Origin: Phyto melanocephala
Taxonomy: Eukaryota > Arthropoda > Insecta > Diptera > Rhinophoridae
Reading direction: 5' to 3'
Assembly (NCBI GenBank): GCA_941918925.1
Contig: OW799236.1
Span: 65,620,685-65,684,684, forward strand
DNA length: 64,000 bases
The position numbers and the translations under genes are program-made. The notes beneath the pieces were generated by a model. The model was not told where the DNA came from. It saw only the letters and a list, made by a program, of their open reading frames with translations, and ran no database searches. Every line of letters starts with the position of its first letter. The first letter of the stretch is position 1. Shown here in pieces: positions 21,362-32,576 of this stretch.

Positions 21362-24024
21362 TGTAACGATACTTTCGCCGGGATCTACTCAGCCTTTATT
21401 CCAGGTCGCTACAAGAATGTTTTAACACTATTTTTCGGTATAAATATGGAATTACTTTATTTAATTTTTCTTCTACTTATAGTAAAATTTCCGTTAATTT
21501 CCAACTTAATTCTAATTTTTTCGTTAATCCATATACGATGTTTTGATGATATGTTCCGCTTCTGTTTTATTTCGGCCTATACTGACAATTGTCTGGCTTC
21601 CCTGGATTTGTATTCACCACTTCCTTCGTACTTCAATGTCTCTGGTGTATACTTGTCAAGTCTGGACAGTTACTACCCTTGTTTATTTTATTTAACAAAT
21701 GTGACTAATCAGATGTTTACTTTTATTATTGTTATTTGATTTCGTGACTAGAAAATCACTAATCAAGGTCTACGTGTTATAATTTGATGTCGTGACTAGA
21801 AAATCACTAATCAAAATCTACGTGTTTAATTTGATGTCGTGACTAGAAAATCACTAACCAAATGTCAACGGGTTATAAATTGATGTCGTGACTAGAAAAT
21901 CACTAATCAAAGGTCTACGTGTTATAATTTGATGTCGTGACTAGAAAATCACTAATCAAATGTCTACTTGTTATACTTTGATGTCGTGCCTAGAAAATCA
22001 CTAACCAAATGTCTACGTGTTATAATTTGATGTCGTGACTAGAAAATCACTAATCAAATGTCTACGTGTTATAATTTGATGTCGTGACTAGAAAATCACT
22101 AATCAAAGGTCTACGTGTTATAATTTGATGTCGTGACCAGAAAATCACTAACCAAATGTCTACGTGTTATGATTTGATGTCGTGACTAGAAAATCACTAA
22201 TCAAATGTCTACGTGTTATAATTTGATGTCGTGACTAGAAAATCACTAACCAAATGTCTACGAGTTATAATCTGATGTCGTGACTAGAAAATCACTAACC
22301 AAATGTCTACGTGTTATGATTTGATGTCGTGACTAGAAAATCACTAATCAAATGTCTACGTGTTATAATTTGATGTCGTGACTAGAAAATCACTAACCAA
22401 ATGTCTACGAGTTATAATTTGATGTCGTGACTAGAAAATCACTAACCAAATGTCTACGTGTTATGATTTGATGTCGTGACTAGAAAATCACTAATCAAAT
22501 GTCTACGTGTTATAATTTTATGTCGTGACTAGAAAATCACTAACCAAATGTCTACGAGTTATAATCTGATGTCGTGACTAGAAAATCACTAACCAAATGT
22601 CTACGTGTTATGATTTGATGTCGTGACTAGAAAATCACTAATCAAATGTCTACGTGTTATAATTTGATGTCGTGACTAGAAAATCACTAACCAAATGTCT
22701 ACGTGTTATAATTTGATGTCGTGACTAGAAAATCACTAACCAAATGTCTACGAGTTATAATTTAATGTCGTGACTAGAAAATCACTAATCAAATGTCTAC
22801 GTGTTATAATTTGATTTCGTGACTAGAAAATCACTAACCAAATGTCTATGTGTTATAATTTGATGTCGTGACTAGAAAATCACTAATCAAATGTCTACGT
22901 GTTATAATTTGATGTCGTGACTAGAAAATCACTAATCAAAGGTCTACGTGTTATAATATTGATGTCGTGACTAGAAAATCACTAATCAAATGTCTACGTG
23001 TTATAATTTGATGTCGTGACTAGAAAATCACTAATCAAAGGTCTACGTGTTATAATTTGATGTCGTGACTAGAAAATCACTAACCAAATGTCTACGTGTT
23101 ATAATTTGATGTCGTGACTAGAAAATCACTAATCAAATGTCTACGAGTTATAATATTGATGTCGTGACTAGAAAATCACTAATCAAATGTCTACGTGTTA
23201 TAATTTGATGTCGTGACTAGAAAATCACTAATCAAAGGTCTACGTGTTATAATTTGATGTCGTGACTAGAAAATCACTAATCAAATGTCTACGTGTTATA
23301 ATTTGATGTCGTGACTAGAAAATCACTAATCAAAGGTCTACGTGTTATAATTTGATGTCGTGACTAGAAAATCACTAACCAAATGTCTACGTGTTATAAT
23401 TTGATGTCGTGACTAGAAAATCACTAATCAAATGTCTACGAGTTATAATATTGATGTCGTGACTAGAAAATCACTAATCAAATGTCTACGTGTTATAATT
23501 TGATGTCGTGACTAGAAAATCACTAATCAAGGTCTACGTGTTATAATTTGATGTCGTGACTAGAAAATCACTAACCAAATGTCTACGTGTTATAATTTGA
23601 TGTCGTGACTAGAAAATCACTAACCAAATGTCTACGTGTTATAATTTGATGTCGTGACTAGAAAATCACTAATCAAATGTCTACGTGTTATAACTTGGTA
23701 CTTACCCTTTTGTTTAATATTCGAAGAGGTTTTATTCCGTGTCGATCGTTTCCTAGCTCAAAACAGACTGACCTAGTTTTCTTCATTGACACCTATTTAT
23801 ACTAAAGTTTTCATTGCATTGTTGTTGTTCTGCACTTTAACCTTGTATGTAAATTCCTTAACATTTGTTGTTACAAAATTCCTTAAAATTCATAAAGATT
23901 GTTTGTTGTAATATTGTTCTTTTTTTTTCATTTACTAGTAAAGAGGAATTTATAACGGTATCATATTGTACTTGATCGTAACAACAGGGTGTTACATTGG
24001 TTTGTGTTCAAACCAATCGTTACA
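21362..24024. mobile_element. Possible larger element enclosing the minisatellite
   Basis: TGTAACGAT at 21362-21370 and ATCGTTACA at 24016-24024 are perfect 9-bp inverted matches around the 49-bp array. The right one also takes part in a local hairpin (ATTGGTTTG tgtt CAAACCAAT). The TG...CA ends would suit a solo LTR carrying an internal tandem array, with flanks GTGC/GTAC as a weak 4-bp duplication. A TIR element is equally possible. The 159-codon frame at 21260-21739 overlaps the left end and is Leu/Ile/Tyr-rich with no known motif. Confidence 0.3.
21738..23692 (+). repeat. 49-bp tandem repeat array, about 40 copies
   Basis: The unit reads TTGATGTCGTGACTAGAAAA then TCACTAATCAAATGTCTACG then TGTTATAAT. 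Variation is concentrated at a few sites: AATCA/AACCA, CAAATG/CAAAGG/CAAGG, CGTG/CGAG, and an extra T in ATAATATT. Each unit holds a dyad (TTGATnnnGTGA...TCACTAATCAA). Marker variants recur every three units (about 147 bp) at 22190-22600 and every six near 23150-23450, showing higher-order repeats. Confidence 0.95.
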
Positions 24025-24918
24025 GTACTTGTTTAAGTCAGCAAACAATTTCTGTCCAAAAAGAGACACTAATATTATAGTTGTATAAAACCGATCGTTA
24101 TAAAAGGAAACTTATTGAATATTGATAAACCCAACATTAACTCAAGATTTTATTTATTAAAGTTTATATAGGATAGAAATAAGAAATCAGAGGAGAGAGT
24201 GCCAGACCAAGAAATGTAAGCTGTTTAAAAGTTTATTTTGTTGGCAACATCCTTTATTTCGAACATTCCAATTAAACCTAAAACAGTTTACGTTTATTTA
24301 ATTTTAATTTGTTCTAATGCAACGGCTTCAGCACATTTTTATAAAAAGTTCTTTTAATTAACACTATTTTTTTAATATTAATATAATTTATGTTTAACGA
24401 ATAAATAATGATTATAGTATTGCATAAACACGTGTATTTTTGTTAATGCTGCAATAACGACTAAATGGCATTAAGTAGATAGAAAATAGTGACAATTAGT
24501 AGTCACACTGTTTACGTTTGTCGTTTGTCGTTACGTCATATGTATGTACGTTTAAAAATAAATGATATCCTTTTTCTTAGTATGTCAGTTATTTTTTTGC
24601 AACGAGGCCTTACTACAAGGTCCTTACTTTGCAAACCTATGGTAGCTTGTTTCGTTGTTTTGTGCGAATAAAAACGTTTTTAGTTAAGTTCAAAAAAATA
24701 TTTTACTCATGTAAATTTTAAAATTCGTTTTAGTTCTGAATTATGGAGTAACTTCGAAATCCGAAATACGAAATTGACAAATAGTAATAGAATTTGGACA
24801 GGGAAATACTGTGTGATGCGGCCTATCTTTAATTTTAAACTTAATTGATATTGATATTGCTTGCTACTTAAAACGACTTAATATCTGATTAACATCTGTT
24901 TAAGCATTGGCCCCATAT
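24025..24918. other. No gene seen
   Basis: No supported feature. The DNA is AT-rich. The short ORF at 24489-24671 has no recognisable content. Confidence 0.4.
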
Positions 24919-25340
24919 AAAGGGTGTTTTCAATATTCAGGAAAAAAAATTTATGACAGATAATTGTATGGCTGTCTCGACTGCAGTGCATTATCGCCAG
25001 TGTTCTCATCTTTTGTCTTTAAAGTCGACCAAAGTTGTTGGTTTCTTAGCATAAACCACTGATTTAATTTTATTTTAGAGACAATAATTAAAAAGCGTTA
25101 TAAAGCTTTATATAAGTAGCTAAATGTGTATACCATTTCGAGAAAAAAATTTTCCTTTATTTGGTTGAGTGTTTGTCACGGTATTTGGCATGTGGTACCG
25201 TCTTGTTGCAACAATATATTTTCAGTTTATGTCCCATCCTCTATACCGATCGCCATTGATAATAACATGTTTCCAGCCTCATGTTTTTCAAATTACCTGT
25301 AGGGCGTATCAAACAGCACTAATAATAGAAGAAAGTTAAA
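24919..25340 (-). pseudogene. Decayed mariner fragment
   Basis: The left edge AAAGGGTGTTTTCAATATTC resembles a mariner terminal repeat. Minus-strand translation gives SVVYAKKPTTLVDFKDK near 25035-25080, corresponding to the C-terminal KSxVYAxKPTTI block, and LLQQDGTTCQIP near 25165-25200, corresponding to WFQQDGATCHTA. A FEKHEAGNM.LLSMAIGI stretch near 25290-25240 corresponds to FFENEAGxxVTVNGxRY. Many substitutions, stops and deletions make this an old copy, older than the one at 31654. Confidence 0.55.
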
Positions 25341-27100
25341 CTGAACAGAATATTGTAAATATTGCTTCCATTCCAAAACTGAAACACGTTTTCCAAATAA
25401 ATTTTAAACAATATATACGGATTTCTCTCCCAATAATATTCATAAATAATTAACTTAAATCTGCTGAAACCGAAAATAGTGTTTCAAGTTAAAAAAATCT
25501 CTATAGACAGCCTACATACATATGAAAACTAGTTTATTTTATAACACAGAATATTATTGACTTTGAAGCTAATTTCTTGTGACAGAAAGAAGAAAAGAAA
25601 GTAAGGGTCCTTAAAAACAATAATATAAGCAATTTGCGAAGCTTATTTAAAAAAATAAATAAAAGATTATGCCTTAATAAACTTTGTGGCCTTAATTGTT
25701 TTCTTGCTAGATAAATAAATTGCTAGATAAATAAATAAATAAGAAAACAAAATTCACTTATATTACCATTCATATATTACTCGGTTTACAATACCGCATA
25801 TTTTATTTTTGATTTTACTGCTGCCTGCTGTCTCTCTCTATATATGAGAAACAAACGGTTTACTTACATTCTTCTACATTTTTTTCAAAGGAAAATGTAT
25901 AGAAAAAACAGGCTTTTTAATTTTATAGTTTAGGTTTCTTTTCCTTTTTGTTCGGCTAAGTAATATACATACATATGTATGTATGTATGTAGTATGTATG
26001 TATTTCCAACAACAGAAAGGTTTATTAAATGTTATGGTTGTTGTAGACAAACTCATTTGTAAAAATCTTTATTGAAAAAAAGAAATACTAATACTAAAAA
26101 GAATCGGCAACAAAAAACTAAACTGAATCTGAATAAATACACAAATTTGACTCGACTCTCTGTGTCTCAATCTACAACAACGTCGAGCATTATTATTAAC
26201 AACAACAACGGAGATACCATTGGTAAAATTAAGGCAGAAAATTTAGAATGAATATTTTAACAATTGCACTAAAATCACGAGGGTAATATTACAAATATTT
26301 GTTATACGAATTAAGAAAATTTTTTAAGACAAAACTAGAACATAGAAACATATGTATGTAGATGCCTATACTGAAGCCACATTCATATTTGGTAAATATT
26401 TACACAAATAAACTTAAGTACTTTTATTTTTAAATATTTATTTAATATTTTATAGTTTCTTTCATTAAACATATAACATATAATATAATAATAATATAAT
26501 AATAATAATAATATAATAATAATAATAATAATATTAAGTCAAAGAATAATAAATATGTATAAGCGGTTACGTCTAATATTTGCCTGACGTGAACAGCCTT
26601 AAGAATATAGAAATTTTGTAAAGGGTTTTCAAAGTTAAAGAAGGTGTCAAGAAATAGTATTTTTAGTTTTGGGCCCAAATACAAGTAATTTTAATGAACC
26701 AGTTTTCAGAAGGTCAAATAAGGAATATATGTAAGTCAGTTTCTGTGCTAGAGCACTCGGTATTGGAAGATTTATAAAAATAATATAAGTTTAAAAGGTG
26801 ATTAAAGAAGACGTGGGCTTGTTCACAATAGTTAAAAAATTTTTCTTTCTTATACTTATAAATATTAAACTATCAAAGATAAAAGAAAAAGTACCTATAA
26901 AAGTAAATTTTCTAAGGCCAAATTACAGCATTCGATATCAGATTCGATTTCTATAGAAATTAATTTTAGAGTTTTATCAAAATCTGATGCTGTATTTATC
27001 CTCCGCTAACTAATTACATATATTACTTTAGAAATACTTCTTGTTGTAATAGTATCTTATACACACCGTATTCTTCCGTACATACCTACATTATGGTTTT
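25341..27100. other. No gene seen; microsatellites
   Basis: Holds TATG/ACAT runs at about 25967-26002 and an AAT/ATAATA trinucleotide tract at 26478-26535. A CAACAACAA-rich stretch at 26170-26210 resembles fly 5'UTR or enhancer composition, but nothing can be assigned. Confidence 0.4.
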
Positions 27101-28928
27101 TATACCCGCCACCAAAAAAATGGTGGGGGTATATTCATTTTGTCATTCCGTTTGTAACACATCGAAATATCCATTTTAGACCCCATAAAGTATATATATT
27201 CTGAATCAGCGTTCGATTTGATGACGATCTAGATATGTCCGTCCGTCTGTTGAAAGCACGATAGAGGTCGCACCGAAAAAGCTAGGGGGCTCAAATTTTG
27301 CCAGAATCTTTCTTATAGACAAGGTTTGTTTGGTATTGAAAATGGGCTAAATCGGATTATTAGGAAGAGAGTTATAGCTCGAAAAGCAAGAGTAGGTCGA
27401 AAAAACCGTGTCCTTCGAACATCGAATAAAATGGAATAGTGTCCAAACGCATTAACGTAGACTCATGAAACTTCGAATGTATATTTCCTGAGTAAAAGCA
27501 ATATTTTTCCCCGAAAATTATCTAAATCTATGCATTAGGAGAGGAGTTATCGATCAAAATGTACGAAAATTTATACCGCACAGTGTATTTTTCAGTATAT
27601 TTAAAAACTAAAACGTCATAAAAGGAACAAAATTGGATGTACGACTCTGAAATTTTGCACACTTTGCTTTTTGGTGAGACGCTTTTTTGTAACGGATATA
27701 TATAAACATATAACGTTTTACCTAAAATTCATATAATTTCTCTATTAATTAAGATTTTGGAATAAAAAAGGGCTATATTGAAACACCTAAGTTGTACTCA
27801 TTCGCAAAAATAACTTTGACACGCCTACTATAACGCCCACTTTTCACGTTATCTACCGTTAATGAAATTTAAAAGCTCATAAAACCGACAAAATTAGAGG
27901 TATGATGATCAAATTTGCTACGTATATCCTTGTAATCAATGTAATTGTTGTATCAAAAAGCTTAGGTGACACGCCCACTTTAACGCCTACCTCCCATATA
28001 ACGATTTATCTTAAATTCATGTAATTTCTCTATTGACAAAGTTTTTGGGAAAATAAAGGACTATCTTGAAATATCTATGTTGTATTTATTAGCAGAAACT
28101 TTATTGACACGCATACTTTAACGCCCACTTTTACTAAAAGACTAAATTTACGAAAACATTTTACTATCATATCGAAGTTATTAAGGGTGATCAAATTTTA
28201 AGGGCCGATGTTGATTTTAAATAAAACACAAATTATTTAAGAAATTATTATCATTTCTTTTTATAATGATAATATTTGTATGGTTCAATTATGTATTTAA
28301 CAAAATATTTGCTAAATGGCCCCCCATACTTGGCGCCACTCCTCTATCTGATGCTCCAAATTTTCAATGACAATGTTGATGCTCAATTGTTGGGCATGAT
28401 GATGAGGCGAGGTTGACTGCTCTTTTGCCACACTATCGCAAAAACCAGCAGTGGTTCCCATTCAACGAACTAAGAAGGCAGATTTTCTGACATTTTATAC
28501 AGACCTGTTTTGCAGAAATTTAAATATTTTTTATAATTCTCCTATTTGTGGACGATTATGTTGATTAAAAGAATTACGAAGTGCACAAAATGCATTTTGA
28601 TTTAAATGCCCATTTTTATAAAAAACCTGAATAACTTTGAAGCGTTGCTCATTTGCGTATCTTTCCACGGATCAAATTGAGTAAGTTTGAGATTGAGAAA
28701 TGTCAAGTGAAATGCAGAAAACAAATTTAAAGACCAGGTGTAGTTCACCTTCAACATGGGCCCTTAAAATTGAACCACCCTCTACAAAGAAAGTGATACA
28801 TATTTTATTATAAAGAGATTATTCCATAATGATTAACAAAATAATAAATATTGTACTTTAAATGTACATAAAATTGGTGGTGGGTATAAAAGATTCGGCA
28901 CAGCCGAATATAGTGCTCTTACTTGTTA
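27101..28928 (+). mobile_element. Helentron subfamily 2, copy H, interrupted by a mariner
   Basis: Begins TATACCCGCCACC with the return GGTGGGGGTATA (5' hairpin) and ends GGTGGGTATAAAAG, palindrome ATTCGGCacaGCCGAAT, CTTACTTGTT. GACCCCATAAAGTATATATA and GTCCGTCCGTCTGTTGAA tracts follow the 5' end, as in DINE-1. Without the inserted mariner (28183-28782) it is about 1.2 kb. It ends about 0.5 kb before the candidate promoter of the short kismet transcript. Confidence 0.8.
28183..28782 (-). mobile_element. Internally deleted mariner inserted in Helentron H
   Basis: The ends AAGGGTGATCAAATTTTAAG and (reverse complement) GAGGGTGGTTCAATTTTAAG are terminal inverted repeats flanked by TA. The minus strand encodes ERYANEQRFKVIQVFYKNGH then an ALRNSFNQHNRPQIGEL stretch (28540-28672), the N-terminal HTH. 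A C-terminal scrap follows (VIENLEHQIEEW and, frameshifted, YGGHLANILLNT plus stop) near 28300-28385. The whole catalytic domain is gone. The empty site is seen in copy G (near 15335). Confidence 0.75.
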
Positions 28929-29100
28929 TTATTATTATTATTATTATTATCATTGTTATTACTCTACGTTTGGTGTACTCTAGCAGTACTATGAGCCTGT
29001 GTGCCTTGCTACCTAACAGTTTAGTGATGATGATGATGGTTGGTTAATTCGTTAGTAGTCATTGTACTACTAGTGGTAGCAGCTAAAATATTAGTAGCCT
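28929..29100. repeat. (TTA)n microsatellite and flank
   Basis: An ATT repeat follows directly the T-rich end of Helentron H at 28926-28950. It is otherwise plain DNA leading into the kismet short-transcript upstream region. Confidence 0.6.
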
Positions 29101-29460
29101 GCTTTGCTTACGTTGCTGACTGGTTGAGTTGCCTGTGTGCTCCTCTTAAAAGCCAACTACTACAATAACAGCAAAAACCGATATGAAAATAAAATAAATA
29201 AAAAGACACACAAAGTCATACGAAAACAACAACAATAAAAATTCTTCACTCGCTCGTCGCACAACAAACACATGGTGCCTGCTTCTTCTGCTGCCGCTTT
29301 TGAATTTGTGTGATTTGTATGTGACTCTGGTAAGCTGTGCAAGGCATATCCAGCCAGCCCAAGCATATAACAAACAAAAAAGACGTTTATCTCTCTTGTA
29401 TTTAGCGCGTTGTGCTCATTATTTGTTTGAGCGCCGCGCTGTAAAGTTGTGAAAAATTTC
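29100..29460 (+). promoter_or_regulatory. kis: Candidate internal promoter region for short kismet transcript
   Basis: This stretch is less AT-rich than its surroundings (GCGCCGCGCTG near 29430, CCTGCTTCTTCTGCTGCCGC near 29280) and lies upstream of a long A/CAA-rich leader running to the ATG at 30298, as in many fly developmental genes. No TATA box or initiator can be fixed by eye, so the start site is undetermined. This is inference from position and composition only. Confidence 0.3.
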
Positions 29461-30297
29461 AATTCATTAAAACAATAACGACAACAAAAAACGTTACCAC
29501 TACATGAGTAAAGAAAATAGTAATCATTAAATTAAAAAAAATATATATGTATAAAACTAAAATCGAAACCAAGAAATATAAAATTATAAAAAGTAAAGAA
29601 AAAGAATAATTATTTAGGCCTTTTTCTGTGCAACAAATCAACAAACAAAACGATAACATATAACAAAAGTAGTCGAACCAGTAGTAGTGTACGTGTAGTT
29701 ATTGTATTTGCTGTAGTGGTAACATGAAAACGGCATTAAAGAAAAGGAGGATTTTTTAAAATGCAACAACAACAACAATTAGTTTAAAATTTTAAAAGGA
29801 ATTGGAAATAAAAAGAGAGCTTAGCTTTAGCTGAAGAATGAAATAAAATTATATTCTAGTCTAACGCATATATGTAATAATTAGGTAAACAAAAAAATTA
29901 ATGCTTCGTAGCTACCTACTACTTGTTAATAATTAGTTAATAATTTATGTAAAACATAGACAAAAAAATTAATAATAAATATGCAAATACCTATGTATAT
30001 CCATATTTATTTTTTAAATAAGTTTAAAAAATTGGCACCTGTGATGATGAAAAAATATATATACATACATAGATGTATGTGTAATTGAAATTATATATAT
30101 ATTAATAATAATAACAAAGTTAAATTAATTCTCAATTGAAAAAGAAAACAAATACAAAATTGTTAAATATTTAAATTAAAAAATAAAAGAAAGAGCAATA
30201 ATTAAACAAATTTAAATAATATGCCGTATGTGTGTGTATGAGTGGCTTCTATTAGTTCGTTCGTTTGTTTGTTTCTATTCATCTTCTCTAAAACAAA
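29461..30297 (+). other. kis: Probable 5'UTR / leader of the short kismet transcript
   Basis: An A-rich leader with ACAACAAAA-type tracts and many stop codons leads to ACAAAATGG, a good fly translation context, at 30294-30301. It contains no competing long ORF on the plus strand. An unannotated leader intron cannot be excluded. Confidence 0.35.
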
Positions 30298-30615
30298 ATG
30301 GAAGTTATTAAACCTATGGATTTTAGCAGTTTTACTGCTTTTTGTGAGCATTTAAATAAATCAACAACATCTTCGACAACTACAGCAGCATCGCAGGCAC
30401 CAGTTCCAACAACAACAAACACACACAATACGGTGGCGGTGGTGGCAGCAACAACAACAGCAACGCCACCACCACTAGCACCGCCACCACCACTAGCACC
30501 GCCACCACCACAATTATTACAACAACTGCAATCATCATCAACACCAATGCCGCCATCATCACCATCACTATCACCACAACCGACTTCTCACATTAATGGC
30601 ACTATTTACTTAGAG
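30298..30615 (+). CDS. kis: kismet short-isoform first coding exon (predicted)
   Basis: Opens with ATG in good context (CAAAATGG) and encodes 106 residues: MEVIKPMDFSSFTAFCEHLN, then a Thr/Ser/Ala-rich and Pro-rich stretch (two PPPLAPPPP-like units) ending SHINGTIYLE. It closes at GAG|GTAAAA, a phase-0 donor. The next same-phase acceptor that continues a conserved protein is at 56408, giving LE|KMERQGKMEIA. The summed frame of all exons is 6849 nt, exactly 2283 codons including stop. In Drosophila a short Kismet (about 225 kDa) lacks the chromodomains and ATPase and shares the C-terminus; this exon would start its equivalent. The exon itself shows no conserved domain, and linkage rests on phase and position, not on transcript data. 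Confidence 0.6.
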
Positions 30616-31192
30616 GTAAAATAAAATAGCAGCTACAATAAAAATATCACAAAATTTTTGCTTTTTTCAATCAAAAATCGTATTTTTTTTTCAAATATTT
30701 TTAAAAATTAATCAAGAATGAATTGTTTTTGTTCCCTTATTTACTTTTGTTAATGATTTATGATCTCTTCTTCTTACAAGTCTGTTTAATTTTCATGTAC
30801 TCGTATTATGTATATAAATTTTTTTTATTGTAAACATTTTTTGTTACATCTCATATCTTTTTAAATGTAATTTTACCTCTCTCTTGAATTGATATATCTC
30901 ACACTCTCTTTGTATCAACTTTTATTACATTCGCTCTCTGTCTGTGCATCATTTACATTTTATACAAAATTTTGTGTTTACAATTGTTTAAATTATTTTA
31001 AATAATTTCTTTCCTTCATATAGTTTCCTTGCCTCCAACAGGGTAGTCAATCAAACGATTTTTAAAAAATGCGCTAAAAAAGTAACGTTAAAAAAACAAA
31101 CTTTTGGGGAATATTATTGATATTAAAAACGAGTAGAATTGTCCGAATTGTATAAGAGATATATTTAATCATGAATACGTATACCATATACT
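30616..31192. other. Start of the 25.8-kb kismet intron; nothing else seen
   Basis: T-rich intron DNA with CT-rich tracts (CTCTCTGTCTGTG near 30931). No further coding content. Confidence 0.5.
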
Positions 31193-31317
31193 TAGGGCCG
31201 TATTCATAAAAAATATTGTAGGTTTATCAAAAGCTTATTTGACAGATGTTGTAGAGAAATTTGTCAAATAAGCCTTCAATAAAACTAAAATATTTTTTAT
31301 GAATACGGCCCTTAATA
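31193..31317. mobile_element. 125-bp palindromic MITE
   Basis: Arms of about 50-55 bp are inverted: TTAGGGCCGTATTCATAAAA on the left and (reverse complement) TTAAGGGCCGTATTCATAAA on the right, continuing to a shared GCTTATTTGACA. The loop is about 15-20 bases. A diverged relative lies at 40525-40640. Confidence 0.75.
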
Positions 31318-31653
31318 TTAATTCGAGACATTAACAATTTTTTTCTACGTCTGTTGTATGTTTTACTTTCTATTTTATTTTTACCTGTTAAACTTTAAAC
31401 AAGTAATTTTTTCGTTGATGAAATTTTAAACGATAACAGTCAAGTCTTTAAATAACATAAGATGAACCTTTCTCAACAAATCCCAAAAAAAAATATTATA
31501 TAAAAAATTAACTTGACTTTGTTTTCAGTTAAACATAATGTTTAACAATCACACGATACAGTTCACTTATGTATTTAGTATATGTCAAAATCTCAAATAA
31601 CAAGTATTAACCATAAAACTATTTACATACGTACATATGTACATGTTATTATA

Positions 31654-32576
31654 AAGGGTGTTTTTTTAAGCCCGATAGAACTTGAAATTGTAAAAAATAA
31701 CACAAAAAATTAAATTGAAATCAAAATTTTTTTTTTATTCAAAAGATCAATACGTGACATTAACATTTGAAAATGATTTCGGGTATATGGGCACCGCGGC
31801 TGTTCTTAACGAAGCGCATTCTGGACGTCCAATTTTGGGCCACTTTTTCGAGCACTGCTGGCCGTATGTCACGAATAACACGAACAATGCTGGCCTCCAA
31901 GGCGTCAATTGTTGCTGGTTTATCAGCATAAACCAGTGACTTCACGTAGCCCCACAGGAAATAATCGAGAGGTGTCAAATCGCACGACCCTGGAGGCCAA
32001 TTGACAGGTCCATTTCTCGAAATCAACTTATCGCCAAATTTTGATTTCAATAAGCCGATGGTTGCGTTCGCCGTATGGCACGTAGCGCCATCCTGTTGAA
32101 ACCACATCTCCTCCGGATCAATGTCATCCATATTTTCAAACAAAAAATCATTGATCATGGTGCGGTAACGATCTCCATTGACCGTAACGCGAGCTCCGGC
32201 CTCATTTTTGAAGAAATAAGGTCCGATGATGCCACCAGCGTGAAAACCGCACCAAACGGTGCATTTTTCTGGATGTAATGGAGTCTGTAGGATCTCTTGT
32301 GGATTGGTCTCGCTCAATATGCGGAAATTTTGCTTATTAACAAACCCGTTAAGCCAAAAATGCGCCTCATCGCTGAACACAATTTTGCGATAAAACAACG
32401 GACGTCCAGAATGCGCTTCGTCAAGAACAGCCGCGGTGCCCATATGCCCGAAATCATTTTCAAATGTTAATGTCACGTATTGATCTTTCGAATAAAAAAA
32501 AAATTTTGATTTCAATTTAATTTTTTGTGTTATTTTTTACAATTTCAAGTTCTATCGGGCTTAAAAAAACACCCTT
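31654..32576 (-). mobile_element. Palindromic (foldback) mariner element
   Basis: Flanked by TA on both sides. The left 185 bp (31654-31840) and right 185 bp (32390-32576) are near-identical inverted copies with only a few differences. Each copy is the natural 3' end of the transposon: it includes the codons HMPEIIFKC-stop of the transposase, readable leftward on the left arm and rightward on the right arm. The normal 5' end and N-terminal half of the gene are therefore missing and replaced by an inverted 3' end. Confidence 0.8.
31760..32400 (-). pseudogene. Mariner transposase, catalytic domain, 5'-truncated
   Basis: The minus-strand frame is open from 32515, but genuine transposase begins near 32400 (LFYRKIVFSDEAHFWLNGFV). 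It continues with a NPQEILQTPLHPEKCTVWCG block, VTVNGDRYRTMINDFLFENM, WFQQDGATCHTANATIGLLK, a CDLTPLDYFLWGYVKSLVYA block and a terminal GAHIPEIIFKC-stop. These are the mariner DD34D signatures: D in FSDEAHF, D in QQDGATC and the final D in the LTPLDYFLWG block. About 150 N-terminal residues (helix-turn-helix domain) are absent, and the first 39 codons of the ORF are antisense read-through of the inverted arm. The domain itself looks almost intact, so the copy is probably young, but without DNA-binding it should not act as a normal transposase. Confidence 0.85.

Noticed and set aside
21260..21739. 159-codon hydrophobic ORF next to the minisatellite
   Set aside because: AT-driven Leu/Ile/Tyr/Phe composition, no motif or matching context, and it runs straight into the repeat array. 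Kept only as a note in the enclosing element.
21738..23692. CRISPR array
   Set aside because: Units are contiguous 49-mers with no unique spacers, in a eukaryotic genome.
30380..30577. Val/Leu-rich minus-strand ORF over the kismet leader exon
   Set aside because: Antisense of the Thr/Pro/Ala repeats; no start context or neighbours to support it.
31715..31939. Plus-strand ORF starting MKSKFFFYSKDQYVTL
   Set aside because: It reads into the left arm of the palindromic mariner and is antisense to the transposase; same peptide start as the minus-strand ORF because the arms are inverted copies.
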